This document shows positions 37,767 to 45,247 of a stretch of 64,000 bases of DNA, piece by piece. The stretch's first letter is position 1. The number at the start of each line of letters is the position of its first letter. The stretch is from positions 1 through 64,000 of the forward strand of contig CACGBK010000006.1 in NCBI GenBank assembly GCA_902571385.1, in the 5' to 3' direction. The position numbers and the translations under genes were made by a program. This DNA comes from an uncultured Candidatus Actinomarina sp. GTDB taxonomy: Bacteria; Actinomycetota; Acidimicrobiia; Actinomarinales; Actinomarinaceae. Under the pieces are notes generated by a model that was not told the origin of the DNA, did not search any database, and worked only from the letters and a program-made list of their open reading frames with translations.

Positions 37767-38920
37767 TGGAAAATTTTGACGCTCTATCTTTAGTAATAAT
37801 ATCTTTAGGTGCATTTCTATTACCTTTACTCGCTGAGAAAATAAATATACCAAGTATTGTTTTAGAAATTGCCTATGGAATTTTAGTCGGCCCCGTACTT
37901 GGTATTGTCAAGATTTCTGAATTTATTTCTGGTCTAGCAATATTTGGATTCATGTTGCTTATGTTCCTTTCTGGTTTTGAAATTGAATTAGATACATTCA
38001 GAGAAAAAGGCTTAAAAACTTTATCAGTTCCACTTTCAATATATGTATTGACTGTAGCAACTTCATTTTATTTGATTATTACCTTAGATTATCCACTTTT
38101 CCTTGCACTCGTACTTTGTACAACAAGTGTAGATATTGTCATAACTGTTCTTAGAAGTGACGACACAATTAAAACAAATTATGGCCAGACATTATTTATG
38201 TCGGCACTAATTGCTGATATATTTACTTTGATTGGAGTAACAGTTTTTGCATCTTTACAACATTCAGAAGGCTTCTCTTTATCTAATCTAAATGTAATCT
38301 TGTACTTTTTAATCGTTATATTAATCCTTAGAATTATTCGAAGAATAGCATGGTGGAATCCTCAACTTTTTTCAAGAATGTTTGATGGAAGTGATCCAGA
38401 GGAAATGGGAATCAGAAGCTCTATTGCATTGATGTTAACTTTAGTTGGTGTTGCAGTGTTATTTGATATTGAATATATTCTTGGAGCATTTTTGGCTGGA
38501 ACATTATTCGCATTTATATTTCCAAATAGAGGAAGTTTAGAAAATAGCCTTAAGGGCTTCTCTTATGGATTTCTGATTCCAATATTTTTCATCAATATTG
38601 GCTTGAATTATGATATCGCGGTTTTCAAAAATACTGAGTTCTATGTCGAAGTAATTAGTCTTTTGGGAATAGCTTTGATTGTTAAGGTTATTCCATCATT
38701 CCTTTTAATATTTACAAAGATAAAACTCAGACAACTTTTCGCTGGAGGATTTCTTCTTGCTGCAAGATTTAGTTTAATTATTGCCATGGCTGAAATTGGT
38801 GTTGAACTTGAGCTAATATCCAAATCTTTAGAGCAACAAATCATCCTTCTTGCGGTTCTTACAGCAACAATATCACCAATATTTTATAATTTATTTTCTC
38901 CTAAATCATCAGAGGCTTAA
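37766..38920 (+). CDS. CPA2-family monovalent cation/proton antiporter (membrane subunit)
   Basis: A 384-residue membrane protein with 11-12 predicted helices, of the Na+(K+)/H+ exchanger CPA2 group (KefB/KefC/NapA-like). Evidence: the opening pattern LSLVIISLGAFLLPLLAEKINIPSIVLEIAYGILVGPVLG, typical of this family, FGFMLLMFLSGFEIELDTF, a mid-membrane discontinuous helix region (LALVLCTTSVDIVITVLR), and GAFLAGTLFAFIFP. The usual C-terminal RCK domain is absent and is instead encoded separately upstream. Likely K+ or Na+ efflux and pH homeostasis. A TTG-started DUF368 gene follows 1 nt after the stop. Confidence 0.85.
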   Translation: MENFDALSLVIISLGAFLLPLLAEKINIPSIVLEIAYGILVGPVLGIVKISEFISGLAIFGFMLLMFLSGFEIELDTFREKGLKTLSVPLSIYVLTVATSFYLIITLDYPLFLALVLCTTSVDIVITVLRSDDTIKTNYGQTLFMSALIADIFTLIGVTVFASLQHSEGFSLSNLNVILYFLIVILILRIIRRIAWWNPQLFSRMFDGSDPEEMGIRSSIALMLTLVGVAVLFDIEYILGAFLAGTLFAFIFPNRGSLENSLKGFSYGFLIPIFFINIGLNYDIAVFKNTEFYVEVISLLGIALIVKVIPSFLLIFTKIKLRQLFAGGFLLAARFSLIIAMAEIGVELELISKSLEQQIILLAVLTATISPIFYNLFSPKSSEA

Positions 38921-38921
38921 A

Positions 38922-39833
38922 TTGAAAAAAAGGGTAATTCTTTTTTTAAAAGGCGTTGGAATGGGTGCAGCTGACATAGTTCCTGGTGTATCTGGTGGTA
39001 CCATCGCCTTAATTACTGGAATTTATGAAGAGCTTATTGAATCCATAAGAGGAATTGATTTTTCATTATTTAAAATATTATTTAAAGATGGTGCAAAAGA
39101 ATTTTGGGTAAAGCTAAATGGTAACTTTCTATTAACAATTTATTTAGGAATTACTGCAGCAGTTTTTTCATTAGCAAACATAATTAGCTATCTATTAGAA
39201 AATCATGAATATAAAATTTGGGGACTATTTTTTGGTTTAGTTTTATCTTCTGGGGTAATGATCATTAAACAAGTTGAAAACATAAATAACAAAAATATTT
39301 TCTTTTTAGTAATGGGAGTCTTAATCGCAGGATTAATCTCATTTCTTTCACCAGCATCTACACCTAACACTTCATTGTTTATATTTTTGTCAGGATCAAT
39401 AGCAATCACAGCTACGATACTTCCTGGCATAAGTGGATCATTTATTCTTCTTTTGCTTTCAAAATATGAATTTATAATTAATGCAATAAAAAACTTCGAT
39501 CTACAGATACTTTTCATTTTTGCTTCTGGATGTATTGTTGGACTAATTATTTTTAGTAGAGTTTTATCATATTTGTTTAAAAACTTCAAAAATGAAATTT
39601 TGTCACTTCTTTCAGGTTTTTTGATTGGTTCTTTAATAAAGATTTGGCCATTTCAAAATGTTTTAGAATCTCGAATAAATAGTGAAGGGGAGTTGGAAGC
39701 AGTCGTGACAAGGCCAGAGCTTCCAAACCTAGAAAATGTGGATCAGATATTGTTCTTTATTATTTTTACAATTGCTGGGTATGTACTCATTAATTTTTTA
39801 CAAAAGAAATCTTTCGAGGATAATAAAGAATAA
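38922..39833 (+). CDS. DUF368 family membrane protein (PopT-type undecaprenyl-phosphate translocase)
   Basis: The 303 residues from a TTG at 38922 begin KKRVILFLKGVGMGAADIVPGVSGGTIALITGIYEELI, the hallmark DUF368 motif G-x-x-M-G-x-A-D-x-x-P-G-V-S-G-G-T; the repeat ITATILPGISGSFILLLLSKYE occurs mid-protein. Eight or so membrane helices. DUF368 members have been identified as C55 lipid carrier (undecaprenyl phosphate) translocases needed for cell-wall recycling, and I take that as the likely role. In-frame sequence back to 38850 lies inside the antiporter gene and does not look like DUF368, so I prefer the TTG start just after the antiporter stop. Confidence 0.9.
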   Translation: MKKRVILFLKGVGMGAADIVPGVSGGTIALITGIYEELIESIRGIDFSLFKILFKDGAKEFWVKLNGNFLLTIYLGITAAVFSLANIISYLLENHEYKIWGLFFGLVLSSGVMIIKQVENINNKNIFFLVMGVLIAGLISFLSPASTPNTSLFIFLSGSIAITATILPGISGSFILLLLSKYEFIINAIKNFDLQILFIFASGCIVGLIIFSRVLSYLFKNFKNEILSLLSGFLIGSLIKIWPFQNVLESRINSEGELEAVVTRPELPNLENVDQILFFIIFTIAGYVLINFLQKKSFEDNKE

Positions 39834-39852
39834 ATTAAGTTAAAATTAGATT

Positions 39853-39990
39853 ATGAGATTAGGATTACCTGAATTACTTATCATCTTATCAATTTTATTA
39901 TTGCTTTTTGGGGCAAAAAGATTACCAGGTTTGGCAAGATCATTAGGAAAATCAACTAGAGAGTTTAAAACTGGTTTAGAAGAAGAATAA
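39853..39990 (+). CDS. tatA: Sec-independent translocase component TatA/TatE-like, 45 aa
   Basis: From the ATG at 39853 to a TAA at 39988-39990 the frame encodes 45 residues: a short N terminus, RLGLPELLIILSILLLLFG (one transmembrane helix with the TatA-specific PELLIILxxxLLLFG pattern), AKRLPGLARSLGKSTREFKTG (the amphipathic helix with the FGAKRLP hinge), and a three-glutamate tail. TatA forms the twin-arginine pore with TatC; no tatC is in the window. At 45 residues it lacks the usual polar C-terminal tail but has all core parts. The stop is 2 nt before the cytochrome gene. The same motif also fits TatB, but the length favours TatA/E. Confidence 0.9.
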   Translation: MRLGLPELLIILSILLLLFGAKRLPGLARSLGKSTREFKTGLEEE

Positions 39991-39992
39991 AA

Positions 39993-40280
39993 ATGAAAAA
40001 AGTTCTTTTTTTGTTTCTCTTTTTATTTATTGCATGTGGATCTCAAGAATCGGTTGAGCTGACAACAGGAAAAGAAATATATACGGCTAGATGTTCGGCG
40101 TGCCATCTTGACGATTTTTCAGGAAGAGTTGGACCCAGTTTAAAAATGAGTAATGTGTTGGATAAACCAGACTCATATTGGCTTCAAACTATTTTAAAAG
40201 GAAAAGGCTCAATGCCTGCAGTACGAATCACTGAAGAACAAGCTCAATTAGTCATAGACTATATACGAGATAGCAATTAA
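39993..40280 (+). CDS. Monohaem cytochrome c lipoprotein
   Basis: A 95-residue secreted cytochrome. MKKVLFLFLFLFIACGSQ is a lipoprotein signal with lipidated Cys15. The mature part has the haem motif CSACH (in TARCSACHLDDFSG) and a methionine-ligand segment GKGSMPAVRI, so the haem is probably His/Met ligated and the class I cytochrome c fold is complete (QAQLVIDYIRDSN terminal helix). It would carry electrons at the outer face of the membrane. It starts 2 nt after tatA and converges on malQ with a 4-nt overlap at the stops. Confidence 0.88.
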   Translation: MKKVLFLFLFLFIACGSQESVELTTGKEIYTARCSACHLDDFSGRVGPSLKMSNVLDKPDSYWLQTILKGKGSMPAVRITEEQAQLVIDYIRDSN

Positions 40281-41815
40281 TTTCTATTTGTTGAGTGATT
40301 TAGAGCTCTTAAAGAATCTGTTACGCTTTTAAGAGATTCAAAATTATCTAATCTCCAAATCCAATTATTTTCAGATGTACCGGGAATATTAAATCTTGCT
40401 TTAGAGTCAAGTTCTAATAAGTCCTGAACGGTTGTAATAGCTAATTGACAATTCGACTCCCAAACTAGAGATATAAAATTCCAAACGTCATTATCAAATT
40501 TGTTATCTAGCGTTTGTGAGTAGTCTAAAAAATTTTCGTATTTAGATTTATTTACTTCATCAAACCACTCTTTAGTTGTAGGACTGTCATGAGTTCCCGT
40601 ATAGGCAGCTAGGCTAAACTCCCAACTTCTAGGATGAGTTTCTTCAAAATAATCATCAGATGCTTCCTCAAATAATGATTTTTTATCAACTACATCGCTA
40701 TCTCCTAAATAGGGAAGGCCTTCCTCTGAATCAGGAATTCTTTGCTGGAGAACTTTCATTCCTGGAATGTTATATTTTTCCAATACTTGTTTAGTTTCTT
40801 TTAAAATAACTCCTAAATCTTCAGCTAATAATTTTGTTAAATTAACGTCCTTACTTATTTCGTCAAAAAAATTGAATCTTGGGCCTTCTCTCCAGTAGCC
40901 ATTTAATGCTGATTCTCCTTTAGGTATTGACCAGTATTTAAAGAATCCAATAAAATGATCAATCCTTAAATAGTCATAAAGATCTAGTGATTTATTTAAT
41001 TTTTCTTTCCAATACTTAAAGTTATCTTCATTATGTAAATCCCATCTATATAATGCGTTTCCCCAAATCTGACCTTCTGTATTAAAACTATCTGGAACTG
41101 CACCAGAGACCAATTCCATATTTCCAGTTTCATCAAGCTCAAACATTTCTTTATTTAGCCAAACGTCAGCTGAATCATGATTGACATATATGGGTATATC
41201 CCCAAGGATTTTTACATTCTTATCATTTGCATACTTTTTTAAAGATCCCCATTGATTAAAAAATTCATACTGAGTTAAAACATGAAAGTTAACCAACTCT
41301 GTATTTTCTATGAATAATTTATCAAATAAGTCGTCACTATATTCTTGATAAATATTGTCCCATTCGTTCCATGATTTTTGATTTAAATCTTTCAAAATTA
41401 AAAATGTTATATGTTTTCTTATCAAACTTTCATCAAGGAAAGATGAAAAAATTTTATCTTGTAGATTTATATTTTTAGATGCATTTTTAAAAATATCATC
41501 CTTAAATTTATATACATCTTTGTATTGAACGTAATCATTTGAAAATTGTGGTGAAACTATATCTATTTTTTCATATTTAGTAAGTTGTTCTACATCGATT
41601 AAATACCTATTTCCAAGTATTGATGAAGGGCTTGAATATGGTGAAAATTCATCAAGACTTGTTAGTCCTAACGGTAGAACCTGCCATATTTTTGTTGAAG
41701 AATCGTTTAAAAAATCAATAAAATTTTTCGAAGTGTCACCAAAATCTCCAATACCATACTTGCTAGGCAAGGCAGTTGGATGCATTATTAGACCTGCAGA
41801 CTTTTTAATATCCAA
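40277..41815 (-). CDS. malQ: 4-alpha-glucanotransferase (amylomaltase)
   Basis: Transfers glucan segments between alpha-1,4-glucans and releases glucose in maltodextrin use. The 512 residues are GH77: KKSAGLIMHPTALPSKYGIGDFGDTSKNFIDFL at the N terminus, LPLGLTSLDEFSPYSSPSSILGN, GDIPIYVNHDSADVW, YDYLRIDHFIGFFKYW (nucleophile-region D), LAEDLGVILKETKQVLEKYNIPGMKVLQ (acid/base-region E) and TGTHDSPTTKEWF (third carboxylate). The start codon is TTG at 41815, matching where the family begins. It diverges from a GH13 amylase over 55 nt that include a 10-bp palindrome TTCAATTGAA (41825-41834), a possible shared control site. Confidence 0.94.
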   Translation of the reverse strand: MDIKKSAGLIMHPTALPSKYGIGDFGDTSKNFIDFLNDSSTKIWQVLPLGLTSLDEFSPYSSPSSILGNRYLIDVEQLTKYEKIDIVSPQFSNDYVQYKDVYKFKDDIFKNASKNINLQDKIFSSFLDESLIRKHITFLILKDLNQKSWNEWDNIYQEYSDDLFDKLFIENTELVNFHVLTQYEFFNQWGSLKKYANDKNVKILGDIPIYVNHDSADVWLNKEMFELDETGNMELVSGAVPDSFNTEGQIWGNALYRWDLHNEDNFKYWKEKLNKSLDLYDYLRIDHFIGFFKYWSIPKGESALNGYWREGPRFNFFDEISKDVNLTKLLAEDLGVILKETKQVLEKYNIPGMKVLQQRIPDSEEGLPYLGDSDVVDKKSLFEEASDDYFEETHPRSWEFSLAAYTGTHDSPTTKEWFDEVNKSKYENFLDYSQTLDNKFDNDVWNFISLVWESNCQLAITTVQDLLELDSKARFNIPGTSENNWIWRLDNFESLKSVTDSLRALNHSTNRN

Positions 41816-41870
41816 ATCAAACCTTTCAATTGAATTATATAGTAAAATATTTTTATTCAGATTAGGTTAT

Positions 41871-43802
41871 ATGGTAGAAAGTCACTCAGTAGAATTTACA
41901 GATAAAGACGAAGCTCAAAAATTAGAATTTTTCGAAGGTGAGGTGCATTTAGGACATTATGATTTTCGATTTAATATTAACGATAAAAAGTTTTTTTCAC
42001 CTACAGAAAAAGGTGATGTAAATCTCAGAATTCACAGCGAACCAAATATTAAAAAAGTTTGGATATTGGTTGAAGACGATGATTTAAGACCGATTGAGCT
42101 CGAAATGTATGCTGAGACAGATAGGTTCAAATTTTGGAATATAAACCTTAAATTTAATAAAGATATATCGAGATTTAGCTTTGCCGCACAATCAATGGAT
42201 GATTTAAATATCTATTATGGCACTAGCGGAGTAGCAAACTTTATTTCTCCATCTGAAAAATGGATTTATAATTCAAAAGATTTCTTAAGGCATGATGTTC
42301 CTGACTGGGTGTTTGGATCAGTAATGTATCAAATTTTTCCTGAAAGATTTAGAAACGGAAATGATGATCTTACACCTGAAAATGCTTTACCTTGGGAAAG
42401 CGAACCAACAAGATTAGGTTTTCATGGAGGAGATATACATGGTGTCACAGAAAAACTTGATTATATAAAAAGCCTTGGAGTAAATATTATTTATTTCAAT
42501 CCTATATTTCAATCTTCTAGTACTCACAAATATGACGCTTGGGATCATTTTAAAGTTGATGATGGTCTTGGTGGGGACGAAGCATTTAAGGAACTAATTG
42601 AAGAAGCCCATAAAAAAAATATGAAAGTTGTTTTAGATTGTTCGCTTAACCATGTACATCCAAGACATTATGCCTTTCAAGATTTAGTTGAAAAAGGTGA
42701 AAAATCTGAATACAGGGACTGGTTTACTGTATTTGATTATCCAGTTCGGTTTATACACAGACCTCATTTGTATTCAAACACCTACAAAGTTGGTTGGGAT
42801 GGTAATCAAGAAGAATATAAGGCATATTTAGAAAAGACATTTAAAGAAACTAAAGTCCCTGTAGAGATTAAAGAGGATGAAGGTCCTATTGTAGAACCAA
42901 CATTCAAGGCATGGTGGGGAGTTCCTGATATGCCAAAAATGAATTTGAAAAATGACGGAGCACGAAAATGGGCTTTAGATGTAACTGAATATTGGATCAA
43001 AAATTTTGATATTGATGGTTGGAGAATGGACGTAGCTAAAGAATTAGATTTTTCTTTTTGGAAAGATTTTAGAGATATTGCACTCAATGCAAAAAAAGAC
43101 GTAGTGCTAATTTCAGAAATATTTGGAGATACCTCACAATGGCTTCAGGGAGACAGGTTTGATGGGACAATGAATTATTCATTCAGAGAAACTATGGTAG
43201 ATTTTTTTGCTACAAAAAGGATTAATAACAAAGAATTTGCGAATTCATTATCTAACTTGTATTCAATGTATTCATTTGAAGCTTTATCTTCATGCCAAAA
43301 CTTACTCAGCTCTCATGATGTCCGACGTTTTTTGAATCAATGCGAATCTAACACTGACGGAATATATGGAGCAGTATTCTTGCAAGCAACATTTCCTGGG
43401 ATTGCAGGAATATATTATGGTGACGAGATAGGTCTTGGGGGCGGAGGAGATCCTTTTAATAGAGAGCCTTTCCCATGGGATTCTGAAGATAAATGGAATA
43501 AAGAATTAATGGAATTTACAACTGATCTAATGAATATAAAGATAGGTGAGCCAATCCTAAAATATGGTCATTTTCAAATGATTAAATTTGATGATGATTA
43601 TGTCATATTTAGAAGAAAATTAAATAATGAATCACTTCTCTGTATTGTAAATCGTGATAAATGTACAAAAGATATTGAAATTGAAACTAAAGCAGAAAAT
43701 GTCGAACTTATATATGGAGAATGTTCAATAGAGCTAAAGTCAGGAAATCTAATTTTAAAAGACTTAGCAGAAAATTTTGGCTTAATAATAAAAGAGACTT
43801 AA
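41871..43802 (+). CDS. GH13 alpha-amylase family enzyme, neopullulanase/cyclomaltodextrinase type
   Basis: Hydrolyses alpha-1,4 (and possibly alpha-1,6) glucan linkages. From the ATG at 41871 it has 643 residues; in-frame DNA before that is antisense to malQ. Residues 1 to ~130 form an N-terminal beta-sandwich domain (HYDFRFNINDKKFFSPTEKGDVNLRIHSEP), then the TIM barrel with region I DCSLNHV, nucleophile Asp387 in GWRMDVAKE, acid/base Glu416 in ISEIFGD and Asp483 in SSHDVRRF, and a C-terminal beta domain. No signal peptide, so it acts inside the cell, probably on imported maltodextrin or stored glycogen, together with MalQ. Confidence 0.92.
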   Translation: MVESHSVEFTDKDEAQKLEFFEGEVHLGHYDFRFNINDKKFFSPTEKGDVNLRIHSEPNIKKVWILVEDDDLRPIELEMYAETDRFKFWNINLKFNKDISRFSFAAQSMDDLNIYYGTSGVANFISPSEKWIYNSKDFLRHDVPDWVFGSVMYQIFPERFRNGNDDLTPENALPWESEPTRLGFHGGDIHGVTEKLDYIKSLGVNIIYFNPIFQSSSTHKYDAWDHFKVDDGLGGDEAFKELIEEAHKKNMKVVLDCSLNHVHPRHYAFQDLVEKGEKSEYRDWFTVFDYPVRFIHRPHLYSNTYKVGWDGNQEEYKAYLEKTFKETKVPVEIKEDEGPIVEPTFKAWWGVPDMPKMNLKNDGARKWALDVTEYWIKNFDIDGWRMDVAKELDFSFWKDFRDIALNAKKDVVLISEIFGDTSQWLQGDRFDGTMNYSFRETMVDFFATKRINNKEFANSLSNLYSMYSFEALSSCQNLLSSHDVRRFLNQCESNTDGIYGAVFLQATFPGIAGIYYGDEIGLGGGGDPFNREPFPWDSEDKWNKELMEFTTDLMNIKIGEPILKYGHFQMIKFDDDYVIFRRKLNNESLLCIVNRDKCTKDIEIETKAENVELIYGECSIELKSGNLILKDLAENFGLIIKET

Positions 43803-43839
43803 ATCTTTCAATCAACGAGAAATTTTTCTAATTAAAAAT

Positions 43840-43879
43840 TATAATCAATGATTATTCAATTTTTGAATATACGTATATT
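43840..43879 (+). promoter_or_regulatory. malE promoter with palindromic operator candidate
   Basis: A consensus TATAAT lies at 43840-43845. Downstream, AATATACGTATATT (43866-43879) is a perfect 14-bp palindrome, placed between the expected transcription start and the Shine-Dalgarno AAAGGGAG (43882-43889). A repressor bound there would block the malE operon. The palindrome may alternatively be part of a second promoter (TATATT). Confidence 0.4.
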
Positions 43880-43893
43880 AAGAAAGGGAGTGT

Positions 43894-45195
43894 ATGAGTA
43901 ATACTAAATTACGCTTTGGTGTAATTTTATTAATTCTTTCTCTGGTCTTAGTCGCATGCGGAGGATCAACTGAGGAAACAGTTGAAGAACCTGCGGTCGA
44001 AGAAGCACCAGCAGAAACACTTGCAGCCCCTGCTACGACTTCTCCACCACCGGAAAAGTTAGTTATATGGGCTGAAGAAAAAATTGCTACAGCTTTAGAC
44101 CCACTTGTTGGTGCTTATGAATCAGCAGCAGGAGTGGATGTTGAAGTAGTAATTTATGATTTTGGAGCAATAAAGAATGATGTTCTTACTGCAGGACCTG
44201 CAGGAGAAGGACCAGATTTATTTGTTGGGCCACATGATATGGTTGGCGAAATAGTTGCCAATGGTGTTGTGGCACCTCTTGACTTAGGTTCAATTGCATC
44301 TGACATTTTTGATGTTGGTATTGCAGGCTTTAGTTATAACGGTGAAGTATATGGATTCCCATATGCAACAGAAGCTATTGCAATGTATTACAATGCTGAT
44401 TTAGTTGGTGGAGTTCCATCTACATGGGAAGATATTAAATCACAATGTGATGATGTAGGAACTGAATTATGTGTTGCTGCACCTGGTGGTGGTGGAGGTG
44501 GAGACGCTTACCACAACATACCATTTGTTCAATCCGATGGAGGATATATCTTTAAATTTGATGGAGGATTTGATCCTTCTGATGTTGGTTTAGATAATGC
44601 AAGTGCCTTGGCATCAGCTGAATATCTTGACTCACTTGTTAAAGACGGAACTGTTGCATCAACTGATTACGGTGCATCTATGTCAGCTTTTCAAGAAGGT
44701 AGAGCTTTATATTGGATGACTGGACCATGGGCTAGAAATGATGCTTCTGCTGTTAATTATGGAGTTGGTTTAATTCCTACATTTAATGGCAACCCAGCAA
44801 CACCTTTTGTGGGTGTTAGGGGAATGTTTGTTTCAGCATTCAGTGAAAAGAAAGTGTTAGCACAAAGCTTTATTTTGGACTTTTTCTCAACAGTCGAAGT
44901 TCAAGCAGCTATGTATGCAGAAGATCCAAGACTTCCAGCAACAAAATCATTGTTTGCTGTAGTGGAAGCTGAAGATCCAATTGCAGCACAATTTGCAGCT
45001 AGTGCATCTAATGGTATCCCAATGCCTAACATTCCAGAAATGGGAAATGTATGGGGACCAGTTGGAGACGCAATGTTAATAATTAGAGATCAAAATTATG
45101 GTACTAATGAGGAAACAGGAGTAACTGTTAACTCAGCTTCTGACGCTATGAAATTAGCTGCTCAGCAAGTTCGTGATGCCATTTCTGGTGGATAA
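43894..45195 (+). CDS. malE: Maltose/oligosaccharide ABC transporter substrate-binding lipoprotein
   Basis: A 433-residue extracytoplasmic solute-binding protein, family 1. It starts with a lipoprotein signal LILSLVLVACGGS (lipidated Cys22 region), then a Thr/Pro/Glu-rich linker to about residue 53, then the mature fold: KLVIWAEEKIATALDPLVGAYESAAGVDVEVVIYDFGAIKNDVL, GEGPDLFVGPHDMVGEIVANGVVAPLD, YGFPYATEAIAMYYNADLVG, FQEGRALYWMTGPWARND. These resemble MalE rather than general sugar-binding proteins. It has a good Shine-Dalgarno. A strong hairpin follows (45213-45247) before malF, so this gene can be transcribed alone. Confidence 0.93.
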   Translation: MSNTKLRFGVILLILSLVLVACGGSTEETVEEPAVEEAPAETLAAPATTSPPPEKLVIWAEEKIATALDPLVGAYESAAGVDVEVVIYDFGAIKNDVLTAGPAGEGPDLFVGPHDMVGEIVANGVVAPLDLGSIASDIFDVGIAGFSYNGEVYGFPYATEAIAMYYNADLVGGVPSTWEDIKSQCDDVGTELCVAAPGGGGGGDAYHNIPFVQSDGGYIFKFDGGFDPSDVGLDNASALASAEYLDSLVKDGTVASTDYGASMSAFQEGRALYWMTGPWARNDASAVNYGVGLIPTFNGNPATPFVGVRGMFVSAFSEKKVLAQSFILDFFSTVEVQAAMYAEDPRLPATKSLFAVVEAEDPIAAQFAASASNGIPMPNIPEMGNVWGPVGDAMLIIRDQNYGTNEETGVTVNSASDAMKLAAQQVRDAISGG

Positions 45196-45212
45196 TTAAT
45201 ATCTAAATTTAT

Positions 45213-45247
45213 AATCGGGGCTCTTTAATAGAGCCCCGATTTTTTAT
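45213..45247 (+). terminator. Strong intra-operon terminator between malE and malF
   Basis: AATCGGGGCTCT (45213-45224) and AGAGCCCCGATT (45230-45241) make a perfect 12-bp stem with the 5-nt loop TTAAT, followed by TTTTTAT. It is the best-formed terminator in the window and ends at the malF start. It probably lets only part of the transcripts continue to malF-malG, and may protect malE mRNA from 3' decay. Confidence 0.93.

Noticed and set aside
38850-38921. Upstream extension of the DUF368 frame
   Set aside because: It overlaps the end of the antiporter gene in another frame and has no DUF368 similarity; TTG 38922 gives the normal family N terminus.
41733-41870. Upstream extension of the GH13 amylase frame
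   Set aside because: These 46 codons are antisense to the well-conserved N terminus of malQ; the amylase domain begins naturally at the ATG at 41871.
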